18,357 nt of DNA from a bacterium. Its GTDB lineage: Bacteria > UBA6262. Location of the stretch: the NCBI GenBank assembly GCA_028716025.1, contig JAQUQP010000020.1, forward strand, positions 1-18,357. The letters are read 5' to 3'. The notes beneath the pieces are model-generated. The model was given only the letters and a program-made list of their open reading frames with translations. It did not search any database and had not been told where the DNA came from. This document shows, piece by piece, positions 7,618-13,674 of this stretch; positions within the stretch are counted from its first letter, which is position 1; each line of letters opens with the position of its first letter. Made by a program: the position numbers and the translations under genes.

Positions 7618-9051
7618 ATGGTTAAAAAACTGGACAAGCCAGAATTACTTATCGTTGATGATGAAAAAGTTATCCGGGAAATGCTGGAAGCCCTTCTGGT
7701 ACGCGAAGGATATAATGTGACTACGGCGGAAAATGGTGCCGCTGGTATAGACCAAATACAAAAAAAGTTCTTTAATATTGCCATTGTCGATATCAAACTG
7801 ACAGATATGAGCGGCATGGAAGTCATGAAACATGTCCGGGAAGCTCATCCGGAAACCGTGGTTTTGATGGTGACTGCTTTTGCCACAACAGAAACTGCGA
7901 TCAAGGCCCTGGAAGCCGGAGTGTACGACTATATCATCAAGCCTTTTGATATTAACCGCATTAAAATGATCATTAAGCGCGGTTTGGAAGAACAACGGTT
8001 GACCCTGGAAAATAAGGAGCTATTATCTAGCCTAAAGATAGAAAAAGACAAACTTGAATCAGTACTGGAAATAGGCAAAATGATGTCTTCGATCCTGGAC
8101 CTGCGTGAATTGATCGATTTCATCGTGAAAAAATCAACCGAAGTTTTAAAAGCGGAAAAAGGATCTTTAATGCTCCTGGATGAAGCCACCGGGCAACTGA
8201 TCATTAATGGAGCGATCGGCCTGTCCGAAGAAGTTATTAATAAAACTAAAATGAAGATTGGAGATAAGATCGCTGGTTTTGTTATTAAATACGGTGAAGC
8301 GATGCTGGTCGAGAATATAGAAACCGATGAACGTACTAAGAGGGAAAGCAGGCCTCATTACCTGGGTAAGTCTTTTATTAGCGTGCCTTTAATACATAAG
8401 GATAAAATACATGGCGTGTTAAGTGTTACCGATAAAAAGGATGATGGCTTAAAGATCTTCACCGAAGATGATTTGAACTATCTTTCTATCATTATCAACT
8501 ATGCCGCGGTGGCTATTGAAAACGCCAGGTTATATGAAGAAGTGAAGAATTTGGCTATTACCGATGCTTTGACCGGTTTATTCAATCACCGTTACTTCCA
8601 GGAGCAGCTGGCCAAAGAAATCAATCGGGCCAAGCGTTACGGTCGTCCGCTCTCTCTGGTCATGTTTGATATTGATAATTTTAAATCTTATAATGACCGT
8701 TTCGGTCACCTGACCGGGGACGTTATTTTAAGACATATAAGTGCTACCATTAAAAGCAATGCCCGCGAAGTTGATATCGTCTGCCGTTATGGCGGTGAAG
8801 AATTTGTGATGATCCTGCCGGAAACAGAAGCTGTCGGGGGAATGTCCATCGCTGATAAAATACGGGAAGCGGTAGAGATCAGTACCCGGCAGGAGGAATA
8901 CTTTAAGGGAATAGGACAAGTTACTATCAGCGGGGGCATCGCCCAATTTGCCAAGAAATATTTAAAAGAGGATTTCATACAGAAAACTGATGAGGCTATG
9001 TACCAGGCAAAAAAAGAGGGGAAAAACCGGATTTGCATTTGGCAACGGTAA
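7618..9051 (+). CDS. Response regulator with GAF and GGDEF domains (diguanylate cyclase)
   Basis: A 477-residue cytoplasmic protein. REC domain 8-125: acidic pair Asp14-Asp15, phospho-acceptor Asp58 in VDIKLTDMSG, Thr86 and Lys108. GAF domain about 150-300 starts after a helical linker. GGDEF domain about 310-475: TDALTGLFNHRYF, DIDNFKSYNDRFGH, and GGEEF at 392-396, an active-type signature that makes c-di-GMP from two GTP. The inhibitory I-site RxxD is present as Arg383-Asp386, exactly five residues before GGEEF, so product feedback inhibition is expected. It has no DNA-binding domain; output is the second messenger. ATG at 7618 has AGGGG at 7601-7605 and AGGA at 7611-7614. Adjacency to the kinase gene makes them a probable pair. 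Confidence 0.94.
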   Translation: MVKKLDKPELLIVDDEKVIREMLEALLVREGYNVTTAENGAAGIDQIQKKFFNIAIVDIKLTDMSGMEVMKHVREAHPETVVLMVTAFATTETAIKALEAGVYDYIIKPFDINRIKMIIKRGLEEQRLTLENKELLSSLKIEKDKLESVLEIGKMMSSILDLRELIDFIVKKSTEVLKAEKGSLMLLDEATGQLIINGAIGLSEEVINKTKMKIGDKIAGFVIKYGEAMLVENIETDERTKRESRPHYLGKSFISVPLIHKDKIHGVLSVTDKKDDGLKIFTEDDLNYLSIIINYAAVAIENARLYEEVKNLAITDALTGLFNHRYFQEQLAKEINRAKRYGRPLSLVMFDIDNFKSYNDRFGHLTGDVILRHISATIKSNAREVDIVCRYGGEEFVMILPETEAVGGMSIADKIREAVEISTRQEEYFKGIGQVTISGGIAQFAKKYLKEDFIQKTDEAMYQAKKEGKNRICIWQR

Positions 9052-9057
9052 AAGCAG

Positions 9058-9085
9058 TTAAAAGTTGGTTGATGATAGTTGATAG
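9058..9085 (+). repeat. Degenerate heptamer array in the hisG leader
   Basis: In phase every 7 bp: TTAAAAG, TTGGTTG, ATGATAG, TTGATAG, with AAAGCAG just before. The last base of each unit is G. Individually weak, but it follows the same 7-bp period as other spacers in the window. It lies between the regulator stop codon and the hisG ribosome site. Confidence 0.45.
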
Positions 9086-9114
9086 ACAAAACAAATATAG
9101 TGGAGAAAATAAGA

Positions 9115-9987
9115 ATGAAAAAATTAAAATTAGGATTTCCGAAAGGAAGTTTGCAGGAATCAACCCTGGCCTTGTTTAAAAAAGCCGGGGTGAACATATA
9201 CGTGAATGATCGCAGTTATTTCCCGTCCTGTGATGATGAGGAGTTGGAAATAATGCTGGTCCGGACACAGGAGATCCCTAAATATGTGGAAGATGGGGTT
9301 TTTGATGTGGGCCTGGCTGGTTATGACTGGATCGTTGAGTCTGGCGCTAAAGTTAAGGAAGTTACAGAACTGATCTATGCCAAGAGTGGCTACCGTCCGG
9401 TGAAATGGGTCCTGGCAGTCAGTGAAAACTCTTCTTTTAACAAAGTAACAGACCTTAAAAATAAGCGTATTGCTACGGAAGTAGTAAATATCGTTAGAAA
9501 ATACCTGCAACAAAACAGAGTTAAAGCAGAAGTAGAGTTTTCCTGGGGAGCGACTGAAGCCAAGGTCCCGGATCTCGTTGACGCGATCGTAGAGCTGACA
9601 GAAACCGGCTCCAGCCTGCGAGCCAATAAGCTACGGATCATTGATACGGTCCTGCAGTCAACCACCCGACTTATCGCCAATGCCACGGCTTTACAGGATT
9701 CCTGGAAGAAGAGAAAAATCGAGAATCTTTCCATTTTGCTTACCGGGGCTCTGGCTGCCGAAGGCATGGTTGGCTTAAAAATGAACGTAGCAGATGCAAA
9801 CCTGAAGAAAGTACTGGCCGTTCTGCCGGCGCTAAAGAATCCTACGGTATCAGGATTGACAAAAAAAGGCTGGGTCGCCCTGGAAGTGATCATGGAAGAA
9901 AAAATAGTCAAAAGGATCATTCCGGAATTGAAGAGGGCCGGCGCCCAGGGAATTATTGAATATCCGCTGAATAAAGTGATCTATTAA
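9115..9987 (+). CDS. hisG: ATP phosphoribosyltransferase, long form
   Basis: First enzyme of histidine synthesis: condenses ATP and PRPP to phosphoribosyl-ATP. The 290 residues begin [21 protein letters not shown], include [14 protein letters not shown], and carry the PRPP loop as [14 protein letters not shown] near residue 160-174. The last about 75 residues form the HisG_C regulatory domain, which makes this the long, histidine-feedback-inhibited type that does not need HisZ. I chose the ATG at 9115 with GGAG at 9102-9105; an in-frame TTG at 9079 would add twelve residues not typical of the family and lies within a repeat. No other his gene is nearby, so histidine genes are scattered in this genome. 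It is followed after 17 nt by gltX, likely in the same operon. Confidence 0.95.
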   Translation: MKKLKLGFPKGSLQESTLALFKKAGVNIYVNDRSYFPSCDDEELEIMLVRTQEIPKYVEDGVFDVGLAGYDWIVESGAKVKEVTELIYAKSGYRPVKWVLAVSENSSFNKVTDLKNKRIATEVVNIVRKYLQQNRVKAEVEFSWGATEAKVPDLVDAIVELTETGSSLRANKLRIIDTVLQSTTRLIANATALQDSWKKRKIENLSILLTGALAAEGMVGLKMNVADANLKKVLAVLPALKNPTVSGLTKKGWVALEVIMEEKIVKRIIPELKRAGAQGIIEYPLNKVIY

Positions 9988-10004
9988 AACTTTGGAGGTA
10001 ATAA

Positions 10005-11429
10005 TTGACAGTACGTGTACGGTTCGCTCCTTCCCCTACCGGGTACCTGCATATTGGGGGAGCCAGGACAGCCTTGTTTAATTGGCTCTTTGCCAGGAAT
10101 ATGAAAGGGGTCTTTATCCTGCGCATTGAGGATACAGACGAAGCTCGCTCAACTGAAGAATCTACTGCCCAGATTTTACGCAGTATGGAATGGTTGGGTA
10201 TGAACTGGGATGAAGGGCCATTTTTGCAAAGCGATCACAAAGCAAAACACCAGCAGTATGCCGACCAGTTAGTACAAAAAGGCCTGGCCTACCAGTGCTA
10301 TTGTTCTCCCGAAGAATTAGAAGCACGGCGCAAAGAGATGATGGCCAAAAAGCTGCCGCCTAAATATAGCGGCCAATGCCGGTCTCTCACCGCGGAACAG
10401 AAAAGGAAATTTGAACAGGAAGGCCGTAAACCGGTGATCCGCTTCAGGATGCCAGATTCTGGCGTGACCAAGATCAATGACCTGGTTAAAGGGCCGATCC
10501 AGTTTGACAATTCGCTCCTGGATGATTTTGTGATCCTGAAATCTTCCGGGGTGCCGGTATATAATTTTGCCGTAGTCTGTGATGACCATGATATGGCTAT
10601 CACCCATGTTATTCGTGGTGATGACCATATTTCCAATACTCCCCGGCAGATCATGCTCTATCAAGCCTTTGGCTGGGAATTGCCTGAATTTGCCCACATT
10701 CCGATGATCCTGGGTCCTGATGGTGCCCGTTTGAGCAAACGACATGGCGCGGCTGCCCTGGATGAATATATCCAGCAAGGCTATTTACCGGAGGCAATTA
10801 TAAATTACCTGGTATTGCTGGGTTGGGCCACTGAAGACAGCCAGCAGATCTTCTCGGTAGCAGAGATGATCGACAAGTTTTCCCTGGATCGTTGCGCTAA
10901 GAATGCGGCTATCTTTGATCCGGAAAAACTAAAATGGCTCAATGGTGAATATATTCGTCATAAACTGCTGCCTGAAGAACTGGTACGGTTAGGAAAAAAA
11001 TTCCTGGCAGAAAAGAAATTAATAGACGAAAACACGGATTTAGGGTATATTAGCCAGGTTATTTCCCTGGAACGGGAGCGGATCAGGACTATTGGCGAAC
11101 TGCCGGAATTAGTGGACTTTTTCTTTTTAGAAAAGATTACAGTGGCCGATGATAAAGCCAGGAAAACACTAGCTAAGCCTAACGTTAAAGAAATTTTAAC
11201 TAAAGTTGAAAAAGAATTATCCCAGGCCACGGATTTTTCAGTGCCGGGATTAGAGCAAATTATACGCCAATTATGCGAAATGAATCATTATAAAACCGGG
11301 GAAGTATTTCATCCGGTTCGCGTGGCAGTAAGCGGCCGGACTACCGGCCCCGGACTTTTTGACATGCTGTCGGTACTAGGACGAGAGAGGGTATTAATCC
11401 GGGTCAGGCAAACAATAGAAAGTATCTAG
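10005..11429 (+). CDS. gltX: Glutamyl-tRNA synthetase
   Basis: Class I synthetase charging tRNA-Glu with glutamate, and in many bacteria also tRNA-Gln ahead of GatCAB. In 474 residues: FAPSPTGYLHIGGARTALFN with the HIGH-equivalent HIGG (16-19), the GluRS-specific RIEDTDEARS (40-49), the KMSKS equivalent LSKRHG (243-248), and cysteines 98, 100 and 125 matching the zinc-binding positions known from the E. coli enzyme. The start is TTG, strongly supported by GGAGGT at 9994-9999 five bases upstream and by the family-typical N-terminus. Whether it is discriminating cannot be decided by eye. A tRNA-Glu and a tRNA-Gln gene lie about 1.3-1.9 kb downstream. Confidence 0.96.
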   Translation: MTVRVRFAPSPTGYLHIGGARTALFNWLFARNMKGVFILRIEDTDEARSTEESTAQILRSMEWLGMNWDEGPFLQSDHKAKHQQYADQLVQKGLAYQCYCSPEELEARRKEMMAKKLPPKYSGQCRSLTAEQKRKFEQEGRKPVIRFRMPDSGVTKINDLVKGPIQFDNSLLDDFVILKSSGVPVYNFAVVCDDHDMAITHVIRGDDHISNTPRQIMLYQAFGWELPEFAHIPMILGPDGARLSKRHGAAALDEYIQQGYLPEAIINYLVLLGWATEDSQQIFSVAEMIDKFSLDRCAKNAAIFDPEKLKWLNGEYIRHKLLPEELVRLGKKFLAEKKLIDENTDLGYISQVISLERERIRTIGELPELVDFFFLEKITVADDKARKTLAKPNVKEILTKVEKELSQATDFSVPGLEQIIRQLCEMNHYKTGEVFHPVRVAVSGRTTGPGLFDMLSVLGRERVLIRVRQTIESI

Positions 11430-11456
11430 CGCTAATGTTCGATAAGTGAGGGGAGA

Positions 11457-11744
11457 ATGAGCGAATTAGAAAAAGACAACGCTATAACCAATGAGGAAGA
11501 GCTTAGTTTCTTGAGCTTGGTCTATTCCTTGAGCCAGGCTGCCTGGTCATGGATGGGAAAACAAGCTCATCCAGTCAGTAACCAGATCCAGAAAGATTTG
11601 AAGCAAGCCAAGTCAATGATCGATATGCTGCGCATGTTGCAAAAGAAAACCCAGGGGCACCTTAATCCTAAGGAACAACAAATGCTTGAAGGAATATTAG
11701 CTGATCTAGAATTGAATTATGTTGAAGAAAGTAAAATACAATGA
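11457..11744 (+). CDS. DUF1844 family protein
   Basis: A 95-residue acidic, all-helical looking protein matching the DUF1844 pattern: LSFLSLVYSLSQAAWSWMGK, then LKQAKSMIDMLRMLQKKTQG and HLNPKEQQMLEGILADLELNYVE. The family is widespread in diderm bacteria, has no established function, and typically carries the central IDxLxxLxxKTxGNLxxxE motif, here IDMLRMLQKKTQGHLNPKE. No membrane span or signal is obvious. ATG is preceded by GAGGGGAG (11448-11455). The stop overlaps the next ATG in an ATGA, so the following lipoprotein is translationally coupled. Confidence 0.85.
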   Translation: MSELEKDNAITNEEELSFLSLVYSLSQAAWSWMGKQAHPVSNQIQKDLKQAKSMIDMLRMLQKKTQGHLNPKEQQMLEGILADLELNYVEESKIQ

Positions 11745-12673
11745 AGAAATGCGGAAGCCTGATAATTATTCTGGTTCTTGCCCTTTTTACGGCGTGCCAA
11801 GGATGGGAAAAGATTTCTTTGCGGATGAAATTCAAAGAAGGTGAAACACGTAAGTTTGTGACCCTTACGACCCAAAAAATTATCAGCAAAGTGCCGGATC
11901 AAAATAACGAAGAAACAAAACTAAATATATTATCTCAGATCGGGTATACTCTGGCAGTGGAAAAAGTTGAAAGCGATGGCAGCGCGGTTGTTAAGTATAC
12001 ATTTGATTCAATTATTATCAGACAAGAAGATTCAACAGGACTACTGGTATATGATTCATCATCGCCAGTATATCTTTTACCAAAAAAATTGGAAGCTTAC
12101 GCGGCTTTAGTCGGCCAATGTTTATATTTTACTTTGTCACCCCGAGGGGAAACTAAATATCTAAAGGGATTAGATGAATTAGTTACGAAAATGGTCATTA
12201 AATTAGGAATTACCGAGTCTCACCCTATGAGACTGACGATCGAAAAAGAATTTAAAAGCAAACTAGAAACTTTTGGCCTAACAGAAAACCTGAAAACCCT
12301 TAGCATATTTCCTGAACAACCGGTAAGAATAGGCAGCTCCTGGAAGGATAAAATTATGTTAACTAAGGGATTTCCATGTATTATTGATAATGCCTGGAAA
12401 TTAAAGGAACGAAAAGAAGGGGTTGCTTTTATAGAAGTGGTTTCCATAATTGAACCAAATCCTAGTGCCGAGCCCGTAAATTTTATGGACCAGATGATGA
12501 AATTTGATATTTCCGGTTCACAAAAAGGTACGATGGAAATAAATGAAGTAACAGGCTGGCCCAATAAACAAAGTATCGAGCAGGAAATGAGCGGGAATGT
12601 TTTACTGGAAGGGCAGAATACGGCGATGCCCATTGAAATCCGGACACGGATTACGACCGAAGAAATAAAGTAG
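11741..12673 (+). CDS. Probable lipoprotein, DUF6263-like
   Basis: A 310-residue exported protein. The N-terminus MKKCGSLIIILVLALFTAC has two lysines, a hydrophobic core and a lipobox-like LFTAC with Cys19 as the lipidation site (Phe at -3 is atypical but tolerated). The mature part begins with a charged LRMKFKEGETRKFVTLTTQ strand and continues as alternating beta-type sequence, with VESDGSAVVKYTFDSI and, near the end, an INEVTGWPNKQ turn; this resembles the uncharacterised DUF6263 family, but I rate that assignment as moderate only. It likely sits in the periplasm anchored to a membrane. It overlaps the DUF1844 gene by four bases; a tRNA gene begins 19 nt after its stop with no terminator between. 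Confidence 0.75.
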   Translation: MKKCGSLIIILVLALFTACQGWEKISLRMKFKEGETRKFVTLTTQKIISKVPDQNNEETKLNILSQIGYTLAVEKVESDGSAVVKYTFDSIIIRQEDSTGLLVYDSSSPVYLLPKKLEAYAALVGQCLYFTLSPRGETKYLKGLDELVTKMVIKLGITESHPMRLTIEKEFKSKLETFGLTENLKTLSIFPEQPVRIGSSWKDKIMLTKGFPCIIDNAWKLKERKEGVAFIEVVSIIEPNPSAEPVNFMDQMMKFDISGSQKGTMEINEVTGWPNKQSIEQEMSGNVLLEGQNTAMPIEIRTRITTEEIK

Positions 12674-12692
12674 ATGAATAATTGAATATCAT

Positions 12693-12765
12693 TGCCCGGT
12701 GGTGTAATTGGTAACACGTCTGCCTCTGGAGCAGAAGTCTCCTGGTTCGAGTCCAGGCCGGGCAG
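12693..12765 (+). tRNA. trnQ: tRNA-Gln, anticodon CUG
   Basis: A full 73-nt cloverleaf: acceptor TGCCCGG with CCGGGCA, D-stem GTGT with ACAC, anticodon stem TCTGC with GCAGA around loop CTCTGGA (anticodon CTG, reads CAG), T-stem CCTGG with CCAGG around TTCGAGT, discriminator G. The 3' CCA is not encoded. No clear promoter of its own is seen; it may be processed from the upstream operon transcript. Confidence 0.96.
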
Positions 12766-12792
12766 TTTAAATTCGACCCTGTCGAATTTAAA
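12766..12792 (+). repeat. Perfect 12-bp hairpin at the tRNA-Gln 3' end
   Basis: TTTAAATTCGAC (12766-12777), loop CCT, GTCGAATTTAAA (12781-12792). It starts at the base after the tRNA discriminator. No T-run follows, so it is not a classical terminator; it may aid 3' processing or belong to the repeat element that follows. The tRNA-Glu side has a counterpart hairpin with the same outer AAATTC but a different inner stem (13412-13430). Confidence 0.7.
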
Positions 12793-12793
12793 T

Positions 12794-12855
12794 AGAGCAA
12801 TCGATAATCGAGAATAGAAATTCGATTGCGGTCTAATTTCAATTTTCTATTTTCA
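12794..12855 (+). repeat. 62-bp structured repeat, copy 1
   Basis: Matches copy 2 (13431-13492) at 59 of 62 positions; the three differences are all T versus A. It contains the inverted repeat GCAATCGA / TCGATTGC and is built of 7-bp units: one array reading AATCG-like words, then TCTAATT, TCAATTT, TCTATTT in the opposite sense. The two arrays are roughly reverse complementary and can fold into a hairpin. Lies 28 nt after tRNA-Gln. Confidence 0.85.
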
Positions 12856-12896
12856 AGATAGTCTGTAAAATAGTTCTTTGCTTTGTGAGGTAAACC

Positions 12897-13241
12897 ATGC
12901 ATTTCCTAATACGTTGGGGAGTTAATACGTTATCCTTGATTTTAACCGGTTATGTTGTCCGGGGAATCCACGTAGACAGTCTTTGGGCAGCTTTAATGGC
13001 CGCGCTATTACTAGGGCTGGTAAATGCGTTTATTAAGCCTGTACTCATTTTATTAACACTTCCCATAAATATACTAACTTTGGGATTATTGACATTTATC
13101 ATTAATGGTATGCTGCTGAGTTTTGTGGCTTGGGCTATCCCCGGTTTTATAATTGACGGTTTTTTATGGGCTGTTTTAGGAGCGTTGATCCTCAGTATTA
13201 TTAGTACCTTATTAAGTATTTTCATAGTTTCAACAAAATGA
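12897..13241 (+). CDS. Small four-helix membrane protein, PF04020 (phage holin 4 superfamily IV / YvlD-like)
   Basis: A 114-residue, highly hydrophobic protein with about four membrane helices (residues about 5-22, 28-50, 55-82, 85-110). The patterns GIHVDSLWAALMAALLLGLVN and KPVLILLTLPINILTLGLL followed by PGFIIDGFLWAVLGAL are the hallmark internal repeat of the PF04020 family. Despite the family's phage holin name, members are ordinary chromosomal proteins of many bacteria with unknown function; nothing phage-like surrounds it here. ATG is supported by GAGGT at 12887-12891. It is sandwiched between two tRNA genes and two repeat copies, with the 62-bp repeat forming part of its leader. Confidence 0.88.
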   Translation: MHFLIRWGVNTLSLILTGYVVRGIHVDSLWAALMAALLLGLVNAFIKPVLILLTLPINILTLGLLTFIINGMLLSFVAWAIPGFIIDGFLWAVLGALILSIISTLLSIFIVSTK

Positions 13242-13257
13242 ACAACGTATGCAGTTC

Positions 13258-13331
13258 GGCGCCATCGTCTAATTGGTTAGGACGCTGCCCTCTCAAGGCA
13301 GAGCTTACGGGTTCGAGTCCCGTTGGCGCCA
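13258..13331 (+). tRNA. trnE: tRNA-Glu, anticodon CUC
   Basis: A 74-nt cloverleaf: acceptor GGCGCCA with TGGCGCC, D-stem GTCT with GGAC, anticodon stem CTGCC with GGCAG around loop CTCTCAA (anticodon CTC, reads GAG), T-stem ACGGG with CCCGT around TTCGAGT, discriminator A. CCA is not encoded. The last 16 bases are duplicated 80 bp downstream. It begins 16 nt after the stop of the membrane protein gene. Confidence 0.96.
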
Positions 13332-13411
13332 TATTTAAAAGGGACGAGAAGTGAAGTGAGCTGCGCGAACGGAATCCGCCAAGCTTTAAGGTGGAAGTCC
13401 CGTTGGCGCCA
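13332..13411 (+). repeat. 80-bp segment ending in a copy of the tRNA-Glu 3' end
   Basis: AGTCCCGTTGGCGCCA occurs at 13316-13331 (tRNA 3' end) and again, exactly, at 13396-13411. Between lies a segment whose GGGAC (13341-13345) can pair with GTCCC (13397-13401), with an inner CCGCC / GGTGG stem (13376-13380, 13390-13394). A direct repeat of a tRNA 3' end is the usual footprint of integration at a tRNA gene, but the segment is far too small to encode anything. Confidence 0.75.
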
Positions 13412-13430
13412 AATTCTGCGGAGCAGAATT
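13412..13430 (+). repeat. 8-bp hairpin preceding repeat copy 2
   Basis: AATTCTGC (13412-13419), loop GGA, GCAGAATT (13423-13430). It occupies the same place relative to the 62-bp repeat as the 12-bp hairpin after tRNA-Gln. The outer AAATTC is kept while the inner stem differs in both arms, so the pairing rather than the sequence seems conserved. Confidence 0.65.
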
Positions 13431-13492
13431 AGAGCAATCGAAAATCGAGAATAGAAAATCGATTGCGGTCAAATTTCAATTTTCTATTTTCA
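13431..13492 (+). repeat. 62-bp structured repeat, copy 2
   Basis: Second copy, 95% identical to 12794-12855. The 7-bp phase is clear: GCAATCG, AAAATCG, AGAATAG, AAAATCG (13434-13461), a centre ATTGCGG, then TCAAATT, TCAATTT, TCTATTT (13469-13489). The right array is close to the reverse complement of the left, so the whole can form a long hairpin. Confidence 0.85.
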
Positions 13493-13549
13493 GCAAACAA
13501 GCTTACACTTGATAGTCAAAACGAGAACATGGGCCTTTGGGAGTGCCGT

Positions 13550-13618
13550 ATGTTTAAGATTGACGGAGTAAACAACAGCAACGCTTATCTGAATAGCACT
13601 AAACAAACCTGGGATTAA
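13550..13618 (+). CDS. Possible 22-codon small ORF or leader peptide
   Basis: ATG at 13550 has GGGAG at 13540-13544 six bases upstream. The peptide begins MFKIDGVNNSNAYLN and ends TWD; an in-frame ATG at 13529 would give 29 residues but has a weaker site. The opening loosely resembles N-termini of FlgM-like proteins, which I do not consider proof. The stop codon lies just past the left arm of the terminator at 13606-13632, so ribosomes finishing this ORF would cover that hairpin. It could be a leader peptide, a remnant, or chance. Confidence 0.3.
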   Translation: MFKIDGVNNSNAYLNSTKQTWD

Positions 13619-13637
13619 TTATATCCCGGGTTTTTTG
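13606..13637 (+). terminator. Intrinsic terminator upstream of the HD-GYP gene
   Basis: Stem AACCTGGGAT (13606-13615) with ATCCCGGGTT (13623-13632), one G-T pair, seven-base loop, then six Ts from 13631 to 13636. It lies only 38 nt upstream of the next start codon and no promoter is visible in between, so it may act as an attenuator rather than a simple gene end. Confidence 0.85.
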
Positions 13638-13674
13638 TTTATAGGAAAAAAAACATTTTAAAGAGGAGGGTACC

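Noticed and set aside
9079..9114. Upstream TTG start for hisG
   Set aside because: Lies within the heptamer array, adds twelve residues not seen in HisG, and the ATG at 9115 has a proper GGAG.
9390..9920. Open frame of 176 codons on the minus strand inside hisG
   Set aside because: Antisense shadow of hisG, Ser/Ala/Thr-rich low-information translation without motifs.
12766..12792. Rho-independent terminator after tRNA-Gln
   Set aside because: The stem is perfect but AT-rich and is followed by TAGAGCAATC rather than a T-run.
12897..13241. Prophage remnant suggested by the holin-family name
   Set aside because: PF04020 proteins are ordinary chromosomal membrane proteins; no integrase, lysin or structural phage gene is present.
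13332..13395. A second, degenerate tRNA gene
   Set aside because: Only the last 16 bases match tRNA-Glu; no D-arm or anticodon arm can be drawn.
12794..13492. CRISPR array
   Set aside because: Only two repeat copies, separated by a gene and a tRNA, with no regular spacers and no cas genes.
13493..13640. c-di-GMP riboswitch ahead of the HD-GYP gene
   Set aside because: I could not find the conserved loops of the class I or class II c-di-GMP aptamers; kept only as a possible attenuator.
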